From contig NZ_FOGC01000002.1 of NCBI RefSeq assembly GCF_900111105.1, positions 1 to 64,000 on the forward strand: 64,000 nucleotides of DNA, written 5' to 3'. The notes below the pieces were generated by a model. It saw only the letters and a list, made by a program, of their open reading frames with translations. It was not told the DNA's origin and searched no databases. Origin of the DNA: Rosenbergiella nectarea (GTDB taxonomy: Bacteria; Pseudomonadota; Gammaproteobacteria; Enterobacterales; Enterobacteriaceae). Below, one piece after another: positions 1 through 9,195 of this stretch. Position numbers and translations under genes: made by a program. Numbering within the stretch: the first letter of the stretch is position 1; every line of letters begins with the position of its first letter.

Positions 1-58
1 TCTGCATCACAGAGCATCCTATCGGGTGCTGTTTAATGCAATCAACAAGGAATAAATA

Positions 59-571
59 ATGGCGACACCAGATTGGGAGGCCATCGAGTCGGCTTACCGT
101 GCTGGCTCGTTGCCACTGAGAGCTATTGGTGAAAAGTACGGGATAAATCACGCAACAATCATCAAGAAAGCAAAAAAAGAAGGCTGGCAAAGAGACTTAA
201 CCGAACAGGTAAGAACAGCCACTAATGCCAAGTTAACCAAATCGGTAACCAGCAAAGGTAACCAAGCAGGAGTGGTTACCGATGAGCAAATAATTGAACA
301 GGCTTCTGATGAAGCTGCTTCTGTTGTGCTTGCCCATCGTGAAGGATTGGCAGCATGGCGAGGTATAACCAATAAGCTAAGAGTGTTCCTCGAGGATACT
401 AAAATCACCGAAGACAATCACGCTTCGATGTCTCGCTCAATTACGGCCGGTGTCGACGCTCAAATCAAGGTCATCAAAGCAGAGCGCGAGGCCTATAACA
501 TCGATAGCGGCGAGAAGCATTCATCTACCGATACCTTATCTGACTTGATGGACTCATTATCTAAGGGGTAA
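59..571 (+). CDS. Phage terminase small subunit (TerS)
   Basis: 170 residues. The N-terminal third looks like a helix-turn-helix of the kind that recognises the packaging site (residues about 8-45, with an RAIGEKYGINHATIIKKAKK-type segment). The rest is helical and probably mediates oligomerisation and contact with TerL. It lies 2 bp upstream of the large terminase gene, the usual TerS-TerL order. The ATG follows an AAGGAA ribosome site 7 bp upstream. In this family TerS selects phage DNA and passes it to TerL for packaging into proheads. The function rests on the fold pattern and on position; sequence conservation is weak, as is normal for TerS. Confidence 0.85.
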   Translation: MATPDWEAIESAYRAGSLPLRAIGEKYGINHATIIKKAKKEGWQRDLTEQVRTATNAKLTKSVTSKGNQAGVVTDEQIIEQASDEAASVVLAHREGLAAWRGITNKLRVFLEDTKITEDNHASMSRSITAGVDAQIKVIKAEREAYNIDSGEKHSSTDTLSDLMDSLSKG

Positions 572-573
572 CC

Positions 574-2058
574 ATGAAGCCAGAACATCTCGCATTACTG
601 AGGGATAAGCTCTGGCGACTGAATAACCTCTACTGGATAACAGACAAAGAGGGTAAGCCAGTTCGGTTCAAGATGACTCCGGAGCAGCTTGAATACTTCG
701 AAGGTATGCATACTCGCAACCTGATTCTGAAAGCACGTCAATTAGGATTTACGACTGAGGTCTGTATTATCCAGCTTGACGCGGCGTTATTTGAAGCCGC
801 TAAGTGCGCTCTCATTGCTCACACGCTGAATGACGCTAAACGACTGTTCAGAGAAAAAATTAAGTACGCCTACGACAGGCTCCCTGACGAAATCAAAGCA
901 GCTAACCCAGCCAGTAATGATGCGGCGGGTGAGTTGGTATTCAGTAAGGGTGGCTCTCTCTACATCAGCACATCATTCCGGGGCGGTACGCTTCGTTATT
1001 TGCACGTTTCCGAGTTCGGGAAGATATGCGCCAAGTTTCCAGACAAAGCCCGTGAGATTGTTACTGGGGCATTCGAAGCGGTATCTACCGATTGTTTCAC
1101 GACAATTGAGAGCACAGCAGAAGGTCGGGCCGGGTACTTCTTCGATTACTGCAACACCGCTGAAAAAGCGCAAATGCAGGGGAAGCGACTATCTAACCTC
1201 GACTGGAAATTCTTCTTTTTCTCATGGTGGAAGAACCCGCTCTACGCAATTGACCCCGTAGAGCCTCTACCGCAGCGACTGAGCGATTATTTCGCAGAGA
1301 TTGAGGCAAAGCATGGCATATCGTTAAACGAGCGCCAGAGGGCTTGGTATTACGCCAAAGAGAAAACGCTCGGCTATGATATGAAAAGGGAATATCCAAC
1401 CATTCCAGCCGAAGCATTCCAGCAGTCGGTTGAGGGCGCTTACTACGCTAAGCAATTTCGATCCCTTTATCAGAACAAGCGTATCGGTGAATTACCGAAT
1501 AACTCACACCTACCAGTGATGACTATCTGGGATATTGGCGTAAGTGACTCAACGGCAATCTGGTTCGTTCGTGTCGTTGGTGAGGAGTATCACATCATCG
1601 ATTATTACGAAAACAGTGGTGAAGGCCTACGTCATTACATGAAGGTGCTCAAGGATAAAGGCTATGAGTATTCCGAGCATTGGGGGCCGCACGATATAGA
1701 TAATCGCGAGTTTGGTTCTGACGCGAAAACGCGACGAGAGCTGGCTAAAGAAGGTTATGAGATAGACGGCGAGAATTACACCCTTACATTCAAAGTAGTT
1801 CCGAAAATTGGTGTCGCTGACGGTATCGAACAGGTCCGTGAAATCCTACCTAAATGCGCTTTCGATGAGCAGAAGTGCTCCGATGGAGTGCTGTCTCTTG
1901 AAGGCTACCGCAAAGAGTGGGACGACAAGCGAGGCTGCTGGAAAGATAAGCCACTTCATGACCATACATCACACGGCGCTGACGCCTTTCGATATTTCGC
2001 AGTGACGAGAGCTAAACGTAAAGTCGTTACATCCGTCCCTGTCTCATTCAGAAGATAA
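574..2058 (+). CDS. Phage terminase large subunit (TerL)
   Basis: 494 residues, normal for TerL. An N-terminal ATPase has an adenine/Walker A-like segment LKARQLGFTT near residue 50 and drives DNA translocation. A C-terminal RNase H-like nuclease begins near residue 315 with IWDIGVSDSTAIWFV, whose Asp is a metal ligand, and ends with a conserved HGADAFRY segment near residue 475. It cuts concatemeric DNA and pumps it into the prohead through the portal encoded next. Start 2 bp after terS suggests translational coupling. The TerL call is very secure; the packaging type (cos or headful) cannot be read from it. Confidence 0.95.
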   Translation: MKPEHLALLRDKLWRLNNLYWITDKEGKPVRFKMTPEQLEYFEGMHTRNLILKARQLGFTTEVCIIQLDAALFEAAKCALIAHTLNDAKRLFREKIKYAYDRLPDEIKAANPASNDAAGELVFSKGGSLYISTSFRGGTLRYLHVSEFGKICAKFPDKAREIVTGAFEAVSTDCFTTIESTAEGRAGYFFDYCNTAEKAQMQGKRLSNLDWKFFFFSWWKNPLYAIDPVEPLPQRLSDYFAEIEAKHGISLNERQRAWYYAKEKTLGYDMKREYPTIPAEAFQQSVEGAYYAKQFRSLYQNKRIGELPNNSHLPVMTIWDIGVSDSTAIWFVRVVGEEYHIIDYYENSGEGLRHYMKVLKDKGYEYSEHWGPHDIDNREFGSDAKTRRELAKEGYEIDGENYTLTFKVVPKIGVADGIEQVREILPKCAFDEQKCSDGVLSLEGYRKEWDDKRGCWKDKPLHDHTSHGADAFRYFAVTRAKRKVVTSVPVSFRR

Positions 2059-2062
2059 AACA

Positions 2063-3508
2063 ATGGCAAATTACGCATACATCAATCCTGAATATTCCGA
2101 GGCAAAAAAGTCATGGGATTTAGTTAAGGATTGCGTGACTGGAAGCAGGGCAGTGAAGAAAAAGCAGACCGCTTATCTCCCGATGCCCGACCCGACAAAT
2201 AGCAGCGAAGAAAACAAAGCGCGCTACCAGGCTTTACTCAACCGGGCGATGTTCCTCAACGTTACTGGACGCACTCGCCAAGGGTTAATCGGCGCAGTAT
2301 TCCGCAAGTCAGCAGAAATCAACCTACCCACTGACATTGATTACGTCCAGACCAACGCAAGCGGCGATGGCGTCAGCCTCGAGCAGCTATCAAAGGCTGC
2401 TATCGGTGAGTGTCTTGATACGGGGCGTGGCGGATTCTTCGTTGATTACCCTAACACTGACACAGAATCAGGTGTAAGGCCAACCAAGGCGCAGTCAGCG
2501 GGTAATAACGCACACGCTCATCACTACATTGCCGACCAGATTATTAACTGGCGCGAGGATGTGATTAACGGCATTAAAAAGTTAACGATGGTCGCCTTTG
2601 CTGAGCTTTATCACGTTGATGATGGCGACGAGTTCCAGTTCGAAACGAAGACGCAGTATCGCGGATTGACGTTAGAGAATGGCGTTTATCGTCACCGTGT
2701 TTGGCGTGAAAGCGAAGATGTGCCGATCCTCGACACTCGCCCAACCGATTACAACGGCAAGACATTCGACCACATCCCGTTTTATTTCTACGGCTCAGAG
2801 AATAACGATGCCTGCATAGACAAGTCACCGCTTGAGGACTTGGCAGAGGTGAACATTCTTCACTATGGCAACAGTGCCACGGTGGAAGAGTCAGGATTCA
2901 TCAGCAGTCAGCCGACACTAATCTTCACGACTGACGCCCAACCATCAGAATTCTCAGAATGGAACCCCAATGGTATTCAGATTGGCTCAACCAGCGGCTA
3001 TTGCCTTGGTAAAGTCGGCACGGCGCAAATGCTTCAAGCCAGCGAAGGAAACTTATCCCGCACACTGATGCAGGACAAAGAAAACCAGATGTTGATGATT
3101 GGCGCTCGTATTGTGCAGCAGTCAGGCCAGAACGAAACGGCAGAAGCGGCGAGGATTCGATATAGCAGCGATAACAGCGTTCTTGGCACGATTGCGGGCA
3201 ACGTATCTGAGGCCATTAAGTCGGCTTTACTTGATGTGCAGCTGTATATGTCCGGCACTCCAACACCTGACGCCATTGTATTCTGGCTCAATCAAGAATT
3301 CTTTGATGAAGCCATGGATGCGCAGATGATTCTTGCGCAGGTCCAACTCTGGCAGCAAGGTATCATTGCCAAGTCTGATATTCGTACCAACTTGCGTCAG
3401 GCTGCGATTATTGACGCCGACCGGACGGATAAAGATATCGACACGGAACGGGAAGCGGAGCCGCCAGTATCAGGCGTGAACACTGACACAATCGAAGAGG
3501 ATGAATAA
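2063..3508 (+). CDS. Phage portal protein (DUF4055-like)
   Basis: 481 residues. Portal proteins form the dodecameric ring at one prohead vertex, through which TerL packages DNA and to which the tail connector binds. The size, its position directly after TerL, and segments such as GRTRQGLIGAVFRKSAEI and QSGQNETAEAARIRYSSDN fit the DUF4055 portal group. The end is acidic (NTDTIEEDE). The spacing to terL is 4 bp and to the next gene 2 bp, so the head genes are tightly packed and co-transcribed. The exact family name is from recall of such proteins rather than a search. Confidence 0.88.
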   Translation: MANYAYINPEYSEAKKSWDLVKDCVTGSRAVKKKQTAYLPMPDPTNSSEENKARYQALLNRAMFLNVTGRTRQGLIGAVFRKSAEINLPTDIDYVQTNASGDGVSLEQLSKAAIGECLDTGRGGFFVDYPNTDTESGVRPTKAQSAGNNAHAHHYIADQIINWREDVINGIKKLTMVAFAELYHVDDGDEFQFETKTQYRGLTLENGVYRHRVWRESEDVPILDTRPTDYNGKTFDHIPFYFYGSENNDACIDKSPLEDLAEVNILHYGNSATVEESGFISSQPTLIFTTDAQPSEFSEWNPNGIQIGSTSGYCLGKVGTAQMLQASEGNLSRTLMQDKENQMLMIGARIVQQSGQNETAEAARIRYSSDNSVLGTIAGNVSEAIKSALLDVQLYMSGTPTPDAIVFWLNQEFFDEAMDAQMILAQVQLWQQGIIAKSDIRTNLRQAAIIDADRTDKDIDTEREAEPPVSGVNTDTIEEDE

Positions 3509-3510
3509 CC

Positions 3511-4560
3511 ATGAGTGCAGACGGTCATCTTACTGATAGCGCCGTCCGGCATCAGGTTTATGTGCAGCGCTTCGGGTCGGGCCTCACCACCAAGGCGGTT
3601 AAATTTGTGCGCAGAGCAATTAACCGCGCTAAAAAGACCGTACAGGGCGGGTTGAGTCAATACCAGAGTGCGAGATACCAAAGGCAGATAGAAACGCTCA
3701 GCAATGATTTGAGAGCTATCTACGGCGATATGGCAGAGCGACAGCGCATTGATTATGGTGTTTTTGCTCAATACGAATTCACTTTCAACACTAAGCTGCT
3801 CGGTCAGGTCGTTAAAGCCTCGGTGAAGCTGGCAGAGCCATCGGTTGAAATGATTGCGGCAGCTGTACTAAGTGACCCGCTAGATTTACTGGTCGGCAAA
3901 GGCCGTCAATCAATCAATATTGCTGGCGCTATTGCTCAGTTCGGCACCAAAAAGACGGCTGACATTATCAGTGAAATCGGATTGGGTGCTGCGATGGGCG
4001 AGGATTCACGGCAGATTGTGGCTCGGCTAACCTCGCTCGGCGTATCGCATGAAGAGCAAGCGTCATCGCTAGTCAGCACGTTAACCAACCATGTATCGGC
4101 ATCAGCTCGCAATAAGACGTTCAGCGAGAATGACGACATATTGGAAGGTAAGCAGGATATCGCCACACTCGACGGTCGCACAACGGCATTCTGTCGCTCA
4201 ATCGACCATCGAATAATTCCGCTAGATGGTCCATCGCCGCCGTATCACTGGCGCTGTCGAACAACTCAAGTTCCCGTACTCAAAGCAGAATATCGCCGAG
4301 AGATACCTGGCTCCGTTCGCCCAGCAGTCGGACCCGATGGCGCGCAGCAAGTTAGCAGTAAAACGACTTACGGTGACTGGCTTGCTAGACAGCCTGTTAG
4401 CTTCCAGCGTGAAGTGCTAGGCGAAAAGCGCTACCAGTTATTCAGCAAGGGTGATTTAACGCTGGATAGGTTCGTAGACGGCGAAACCGGCAAGCAATAC
4501 ACCCTAGGCCAACTCAAAGAATTAGAGCCACATGCTTTCGAGCTTGCTGGACTGAATTAA
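3511..4560 (+). CDS. Phage head morphogenesis protein (SPP1 gp7 / Mu F-like)
   Basis: 349 residues. The diagnostic C-terminal signature of the SPP1 gp7 / Mu gpF family is seen near residues 230-255: a Cys-Arg followed by a PPYHWRCRTTQVPV segment, matching the family's pattern of a His/Trp and a closing CRC-like motif. Such minor capsid proteins associate with the portal and assist head assembly or DNA ejection. It sits between portal and scaffold genes, the standard location. The start 2 bp after the portal stop has an AGAGGATG-type upstream sequence. Whether the protein is cleaved during assembly is unknown. Confidence 0.88.
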   Translation: MSADGHLTDSAVRHQVYVQRFGSGLTTKAVKFVRRAINRAKKTVQGGLSQYQSARYQRQIETLSNDLRAIYGDMAERQRIDYGVFAQYEFTFNTKLLGQVVKASVKLAEPSVEMIAAAVLSDPLDLLVGKGRQSINIAGAIAQFGTKKTADIISEIGLGAAMGEDSRQIVARLTSLGVSHEEQASSLVSTLTNHVSASARNKTFSENDDILEGKQDIATLDGRTTAFCRSIDHRIIPLDGPSPPYHWRCRTTQVPVLKAEYRREIPGSVRPAVGPDGAQQVSSKTTYGDWLARQPVSFQREVLGEKRYQLFSKGDLTLDRFVDGETGKQYTLGQLKELEPHAFELAGLN

Positions 4561-4610
4561 TCCATACCAACCACTGGCAGAGCCAGTAATCATTCATTCA
4601 GGAGAATGTA

Positions 4611-5306
4611 ATGCTCAAATATCAGATTACCTCTGAGGAATTCGCACAACTCGAAGAAAGCCAGCAAGGTTTCTACACGCAGAATGGCGAAGTGTATCAA
4701 CTGGCAGTCGAAGGAATTCCACAGCCTGACGTAGATGGCCTTAAGCGCCAGCGTGACGAGCTGCTAGCTGAGAAAAAGGCAGAACAGGAAAAGCGGCGAA
4801 AGGCCGAAGCTGAGGCCCAGCAAATAGAGCAGGAGCGACTGGCAGCAGAAGGTAACTACAAGCAGCTATTCGAGTCTAGCCAGTCGGCTACGGCTGAATG
4901 GCAGCAGAAGTATCAGGCGCTACAGCAGCAAATTGAGCAAAGCAGCATCAATCAGACTGCTATCAAGTTAGCTACTGATATTGCAGACGGCCCTAATGCT
5001 GAAATCCTCTCAGAGTTCGTTACACGCCGATTAAAGCTAGTTGACGGACAAGTTCGGGTGACTGATGCAAGCGGTAACTTGACAGTCAGCTCAGTTGATC
5101 AGCTCAAAGAAGAGTTTAAAAACGATCCTCGTTGGGCCTCTTTGGTCACAGGGTCGAAAGCAAACGGCGGCGGGGCCGCACCTTTACGTGGGAGTCCTAC
5201 GAAAGAATATAAAACCATGACTCAAGAGCAGCGTCTTGAGTTCGAAAAACGCGACCCCCAAGGTTATCAGCAAGCTCTTAACTCTGGGCAATTTGGCAAA
5301 TATTAA
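4611..5306 (+). CDS. Phage capsid scaffolding protein
   Basis: 231 residues, very rich in Glu, Gln, Lys and Ala. A long predicted coiled coil covers residues about 40-115 (repeated EKKAEQEKRRKAEAEAQQIE-type heptads). A Gly-rich hinge (NGGGAAPLRG) near residue 185 precedes a short helical C-terminal tail, which in other phages is the capsid-binding segment. Position immediately before the capsid gene (13 bp) supports a scaffold role: guiding capsid assembly inside the prohead and then leaving. The start has a strong CAGGAGAATGTA ribosome site. No protease domain is seen. The assignment is by architecture and context. Confidence 0.82.
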   Translation: MLKYQITSEEFAQLEESQQGFYTQNGEVYQLAVEGIPQPDVDGLKRQRDELLAEKKAEQEKRRKAEAEAQQIEQERLAAEGNYKQLFESSQSATAEWQQKYQALQQQIEQSSINQTAIKLATDIADGPNAEILSEFVTRRLKLVDGQVRVTDASGNLTVSSVDQLKEEFKNDPRWASLVTGSKANGGGAAPLRGSPTKEYKTMTQEQRLEFEKRDPQGYQQALNSGQFGKY

Positions 5307-5319
5307 GGAATAAAATATT

Positions 5320-6342
5320 ATGGCTTCAGTTTCACTTTTAGAAGTTTTTAACCGCCCGGTCGTACTGTCCTATATGGACGTTGACCCACTCGTACCATCA
5401 CCTTTTGTACAGTCAGGCGCTTTCGTAGCAGACTCTCGCTTGAGTGCGCTGCTATCTGGCGGCTCACCGACATTCGTTGTCCCATATATCGGCGGCATTG
5501 ATGCAGGACTTGAGCCGAACTACGGAAACACCATCTACACCGATATTGCGATGCCTCGTGATATTCAAGGTGGTTCAATGCAAGGCCGTGTTGCTTATCT
5601 TAACGAAGCATTCCGCGAAGCATCTTTGCAGCGCTATCTGACGCAAGTGAACTCCCTTGAGTTGATTGGTGGGAAGTTAAACCAGTTATGGCTTAACTCT
5701 GCGGAGAACCGCGCTCGTGCAACTCTAGTCGGCCTGCGTAACTACGACCAAGCCAACGGTAAAAAGCTAACCACTGACATCAGTGCGGCGACCGCCACAG
5801 CGGCAACAGGCTTCTCTTTCGACGCTTTCGTTGATGTCGAGGCAACTATGCGCCCAGCCAACCGTGGCAATGGCGTAATGGTCGTTCACCCGCAACTCGC
5901 TGCCAAAATCCGCAAGAACAACCAAGCAGAGCTTCTGCAAACTCAGGCTAACATTCCCCCAGTCACTGTGTACAACGGTCGCACACTGGTTGAGTCTGAG
6001 CTGGGTACCAAAATTGGCACAGGTGCAAACGCTAAATACGTTTCGCTTCTAGCTGGAGCTGGTGCATTCAGCTACGCACAAATTGCAGGTAATGACGATC
6101 TAGAAGTAGACCGTACAGCTGGAACCTCAAACGGTGCTGGTGACCGCGCTTTATGGACTCGCCGCAATATGGTTATCCATCCGCAAGGGTTCAGCTTCAT
6201 CGCAGCGGAAAACACCTTAACCGGTGGTACCGAGCGTCAATCGCTGTCTGCTTCATGGGGTGACCTGCAAAAAGCGGCGAACTGGGAATTAACTCTCGAT
6301 CCGCTTGATACCGGATTCCGCTTCCTAATTAGCAACCTGTAA
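5320..6342 (+). CDS. Major capsid protein
   Basis: 340 residues, directly after the scaffold gene. It has the features of a coat protein: moderate size, no signal peptide or membrane segment, and a conserved-looking core (GGIDAGLEPNYGNT; LNSAENRARATLVGL; MVVHPQLAAKIRK). It is likely the HK97-fold shell subunit of the 'gp13-like' capsid group, though that subgroup name is from memory. The ribosome site is TAAGGAAT 8 bp upstream. It should be one of the most highly translated genes in the prophage during lytic growth. Confidence 0.88.
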   Translation: MASVSLLEVFNRPVVLSYMDVDPLVPSPFVQSGAFVADSRLSALLSGGSPTFVVPYIGGIDAGLEPNYGNTIYTDIAMPRDIQGGSMQGRVAYLNEAFREASLQRYLTQVNSLELIGGKLNQLWLNSAENRARATLVGLRNYDQANGKKLTTDISAATATAATGFSFDAFVDVEATMRPANRGNGVMVVHPQLAAKIRKNNQAELLQTQANIPPVTVYNGRTLVESELGTKIGTGANAKYVSLLAGAGAFSYAQIAGNDDLEVDRTAGTSNGAGDRALWTRRNMVIHPQGFSFIAAENTLTGGTERQSLSASWGDLQKAANWELTLDPLDTGFRFLISNL

Positions 6343-6353
6343 GGAGGTATGCA

Positions 6354-6575
6354 ATGTCTACACCAAAGAATCTGGTAACTCCAGACTACAAATACACCTA
6401 CCCAAGTGAGCGAGCCTACGCTGATGAATCAACGTCAGCTCTCGGTGCGGAAACCATCTATGACCCTGCAAAATCAGGTGCCGATTATGGCATCACTGAC
6501 CCTGCTGTCACCGTCAAGGTTACTGCTGGCGGTGCTGCAAATGGCTCCTCAGATAATGGTGCCACGGGCGGTTAA
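6354..6575 (+). CDS. Small protein after capsid gene, unknown
   Basis: 73 residues, Gly/Ala/Thr-rich towards the end (GGAANGSSDNGATGG) and without a recognisable domain. A good ribosome site (AAGGAGGT) lies just upstream, only 11 bp after the capsid gene, so it is very likely translated together with the capsid. Position would suit a head decoration or head-completion protein, but that is only inference; I do not recognise the sequence. It is followed by a terminator-like hairpin. Confidence 0.7.
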   Translation: MSTPKNLVTPDYKYTYPSERAYADESTSALGAETIYDPAKSGADYGITDPAVTVKVTAGGAANGSSDNGATGG

Positions 6576-6583
6576 TCTACTTT

Positions 6584-6606
6584 AGCCCCAGCAATGGGGC
6601 TTTATT
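6584..6606 (+). terminator. Terminator-like hairpin after the capsid gene pair
   Basis: Six-base-pair stem AGCCCC / GGGGCT with a 6-nt loop, followed by a short T-rich run (TTATT). It would reduce transcription from head into connector genes in the absence of antitermination. The T-run is weak. Confidence 0.5.
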
Positions 6607-6615
6607 GGGGCTAGC

Positions 6616-7011
6616 ATGGCACAGTACATAACAGTAACCGAAGTAGACAAGTTGTTAGGGGGCGAGTGGGCAAACGACAGCACAAAGCCTAAAGCAATTC
6701 TGATGGCGAATGCTTGGCTGTCGGCGCTAAACCTTCAGGGGATTAACCTTGAAGATATTCCCGATGAAGTGAAACAGGCTGGCGCTTATGTCGCATCGGT
6801 TGCGGCGGCGGGCAACCTTTACACGCAGAAGGAATCAAGCGGTGTTCTGGCGAGTGAATCGGTTAAGGCTGACGATGTAGAGGTGACTGAAACCTACTAC
6901 ACTGGCGGCACTATTAACGCTGATTCATTACTGGACCCTGACTTGCAACTCGCTTTGGCGCTGCTCGCTCCTTGGAGGTCGAATCCACTCAAATTTAGGG
7001 TGTATCGCTGA
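6616..7011 (+). CDS. Head-tail connector (DnaT-like family)
   Basis: 131 residues, mostly helical: an N-terminal TVTEVDKLLGGEW segment, then helices, then the ending LLAPWRSNPLKFRVYR. This pattern is the phage protein group often labelled 'DnaT-like ssDNA-binding', which in phage head-tail clusters is better understood as a head-tail connector (adaptor) that binds the portal. It starts a set of five overlapping or closely spaced genes linking head and tail; its stop overlaps the next start (TGATG). The DNA-binding label of the family should not be taken literally here. Confidence 0.75.
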   Translation: MAQYITVTEVDKLLGGEWANDSTKPKAILMANAWLSALNLQGINLEDIPDEVKQAGAYVASVAAAGNLYTQKESSGVLASESVKADDVEVTETYYTGGTINADSLLDPDLQLALALLAPWRSNPLKFRVYR

Positions 7012-7394
7012 TGGGTATTCGTGACAAGGTTCAATCGAAAGTAGCTAAGGCTTTCAATAACAAGCTATCTGATGCGGTTTACCCCTTCACCGGTAGCTAT
7101 GTGACAGAGGGTGATTACGACCCGGTTACCGAGCAATCCAATCAGGTCACTCACACCTACACTGGGCGCGGTGTCTTGGGGAAGTATGATGTTAAGCGCA
7201 TTGATGGCGTCAACATCCTAACCGGTGACATTAAGATTACAGCGCTGCAAAACGAGGTAAGCGAGCCGCCCAAAGTTGACCATATCATCACGACGACCGA
7301 CCTAGTTACGCATATTAGCCAATCATACAAAGTGATTAACGTTGGCAGTGACCCTGCCGAGGCTACTTACTCGGTTCAACTTCGGAGGGCGTAG
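7011..7394 (+). CDS. Putative head-closure / connector protein
   Basis: 127 residues, mostly beta (VTHTYTGRGVLGKYDVKRI; LTGDIKITALQ; QSYKVINVGSDPAEATYSVQ), consistent with the SH3/OB-like barrel of head-closure proteins that plug the portal after packaging. Its start overlaps the preceding stop by one base and its stop is followed 1 bp later by the next gene. The role is inferred from the order connector, closure, tail completion, terminator, tail tube, which is general for siphophages; I see no unique motif. Confidence 0.72.
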   Translation: MGIRDKVQSKVAKAFNNKLSDAVYPFTGSYVTEGDYDPVTEQSNQVTHTYTGRGVLGKYDVKRIDGVNILTGDIKITALQNEVSEPPKVDHIITTTDLVTHISQSYKVINVGSDPAEATYSVQLRRA

Positions 7395-7395
7395 C

Positions 7396-7776
7396 ATGGC
7401 GCAAGGTTGGGATTTTGACCCGTCATCTTTTGCTGGAAAGGTCGAGGAGGATGTCGGTAAACACCTGAGAATCATATCGATGGCGCTACTTACTGAAATT
7501 GTTACCCGGTCACCAGTTGATACTGGTCAATTCAGGGCTAATAACCAGGTGAGTATCGGGTCTCCAGATTATTCTGAGTTAGCAACGGTAGATGCATCTG
7601 GTGCGGCAACAATCCAGCAGGGCAGCGCAGTTATCGCGAAAGGTAAGTCATTCTCGGTTATTTATATTCAGAACAACTTACCCTACGCCGAACCACTTGA
7701 AAACGGGCACTCAAAGCAAGCACCTACGGGCGTTTACGCCAATTCCTTCCATGGAGTATCACAGGCTTACAAATGA
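7396..7776 (+). CDS. Tail completion / neck protein (HK97 gp10-like)
   Basis: 126 residues from ATG 7396, chosen because a GGAGGG ribosome site sits 7 bp upstream; a start further upstream would overlap the preceding gene heavily. The segment LTEIVTRSPVDTGQFRANNQ is the hallmark of the HK97 gp10 family, and PYAEPLENGHSKQAPTGVY is the conserved 'LE.GHS.QAP.G' C-terminal motif. These proteins join the head to the tail. The stop overlaps the next start by 4 bp. Confidence 0.87.
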   Translation: MAQGWDFDPSSFAGKVEEDVGKHLRIISMALLTEIVTRSPVDTGQFRANNQVSIGSPDYSELATVDASGAATIQQGSAVIAKGKSFSVIYIQNNLPYAEPLENGHSKQAPTGVYANSFHGVSQAYK

Positions 7777-8165
7777 CACTCACAGAGATACGTAACGCTG
7801 TCATAAAGCGTATGACGGCGCAGGCTGCTATGCCTGCAAGTTCTGTGACCTACCCAAACGACCCGACTTTCGAGCCAAGCGGAAAAACTATCTGGGCGCG
7901 TTTAACTAACTTGCCCAGTATGGCTTCAGCTGTCGAAATTGGTGACGGTCCGGTAACTCACCGCAGCGGAATTATCATCATTCAGCTATTTGTTCCAGTA
8001 GGTTCTCGCTCACTGCTTATCACCGAAACAGCCGACAAGTTGCGGGAGTTGTTCGAGTGGAAGACTGACGGTGCGTTGGATTACTTCGCTGTTTCTGCGG
8101 TCGATGCCGGTGAAACGGATGGTTGGTCACAGCTAAATATTCAAATCCCTTACCGCGCTTTATAA
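7773..8165 (+). CDS. Tail terminator protein
   Basis: 130 residues, alpha/beta, with an N-terminal helix (TEIRNAVIKRM) and alternating strands, as in DUF4128 / lambda gpU-like tail terminators. Such proteins cap the growing tail tube and form the joint to the head. It overlaps the tail completion gene by 4 bp and lies 17 bp before the tail tube gene, the standard order. The family call is based on size, order and general pattern. Confidence 0.75.
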   Translation: MTLTEIRNAVIKRMTAQAAMPASSVTYPNDPTFEPSGKTIWARLTNLPSMASAVEIGDGPVTHRSGIIIIQLFVPVGSRSLLITETADKLRELFEWKTDGALDYFAVSAVDAGETDGWSQLNIQIPYRAL

Positions 8166-8182
8166 TTTAAGGAGACAATTAA

Positions 8183-9133
8183 ATGTCATCTGGCGCTAAA
8201 GTAACGGTTGCTTACACCCGTGAGACAACCCCCGGCACGACACCTGCAAGCGCGACATGGGATATTTTTCGTCGCACGTCCTTCGGTGTTAAGCCAACGC
8301 AAAACATGAACGACAACAACGAAATCGGTGGTACTCGGATGGCTCAGGGGCGAACCCCTGGAACAACCGATGTGGGCGGTGACGTTGTATGTAAAACCCG
8401 ATACGGCCAGCATGATTCCTTTTTGGCTTCCTGTTTCGGTGCTGATTGGGTCAACGATACCCTAAATATGGGTAACGACCGTATTACCTTCTCACTGGCG
8501 ACATTCGCCTCTGATATTGGCGTAGCCTCAATCGCTACCGGTTGTCAGGTATCTACCTTGCAAATCCAAATCCCAAACGATGGCGACGTGCAAACCACGG
8601 TCACCTTTGCTGGCCTAGGATGGCAGGATAAGGGTGACGGAACGAGCTATTTTGGAACGCCTACAGATACTGACGGTAAGCTTCGATACTCATTCAAAAA
8701 CGTTACTGCAATCAGCCTAAATGGCGTGACGGGTGGTGATGGGTTCTGTGTTGATACCTTTAATATCCAGTTCGATAACAACATGCAGACGCAGCGCTGT
8801 ATCGGTTCTGGATCAGGGTTCGCGGGTGCCAATATCCCGACTACCTTCACGCCATCTGGACAGGTTACGTTGTCTTGGTCTAAGAGTGCGTATGAAGCAT
8901 GGAAGAAAACACTGACCGGTGAGGCTATGCCTTTCAGCTTTACGCTTGAGAACGCAGAAGGCTCTTATACCTTTAACTTCCCATCGGTTCAGGTGGACGG
9001 CGACTGGCCTGACGGTGGTAACACGGACATCATTCAGGTTCAGTTGAATATCACTGGTTCCGATACTCCGCCAACTATCACCCGCAAGCCAGCAACTCAG
9101 CCAGCACCACCGGCACAAGACGCATCACAATAA
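8183..9133 (+). CDS. Major tail tube protein
   Basis: 316 residues. Beta-rich, with a TVAYTRETTPGTTPASATWD N-terminal segment typical of siphophage tail tube proteins, and a C-terminal Pro/Thr/Gln-rich tail after residue 295, where tube proteins often carry an optional Ig-like or disordered extension. It would polymerise around the tape measure. The ribosome site AAGGAGACA lies 8 bp before ATG. It ends just before a strong hairpin terminator and the tail chaperone gene, as in lambda V-G. Confidence 0.87.
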   Translation: MSSGAKVTVAYTRETTPGTTPASATWDIFRRTSFGVKPTQNMNDNNEIGGTRMAQGRTPGTTDVGGDVVCKTRYGQHDSFLASCFGADWVNDTLNMGNDRITFSLATFASDIGVASIATGCQVSTLQIQIPNDGDVQTTVTFAGLGWQDKGDGTSYFGTPTDTDGKLRYSFKNVTAISLNGVTGGDGFCVDTFNIQFDNNMQTQRCIGSGSGFAGANIPTTFTPSGQVTLSWSKSAYEAWKKTLTGEAMPFSFTLENAEGSYTFNFPSVQVDGDWPDGGNTDIIQVQLNITGSDTPPTITRKPATQPAPPAQDASQ

Positions 9134-9146
9134 CCTAAAAAACTTT

Positions 9147-9183
9147 GCCCGTTTCGCTCTGCATAGCGTCTCGGGCCTTTTTA
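9147..9183 (+). terminator. Terminator between tail tube and tail chaperone genes
   Basis: Interrupted stem: outer GCCCG / CGGGC and inner CGCT / AGCG, followed by CCTTTTTAT. It probably lowers expression of the chaperone relative to the abundant tube protein. Confidence 0.7.
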
Positions 9184-9195
9184 TGCAGAGGTACT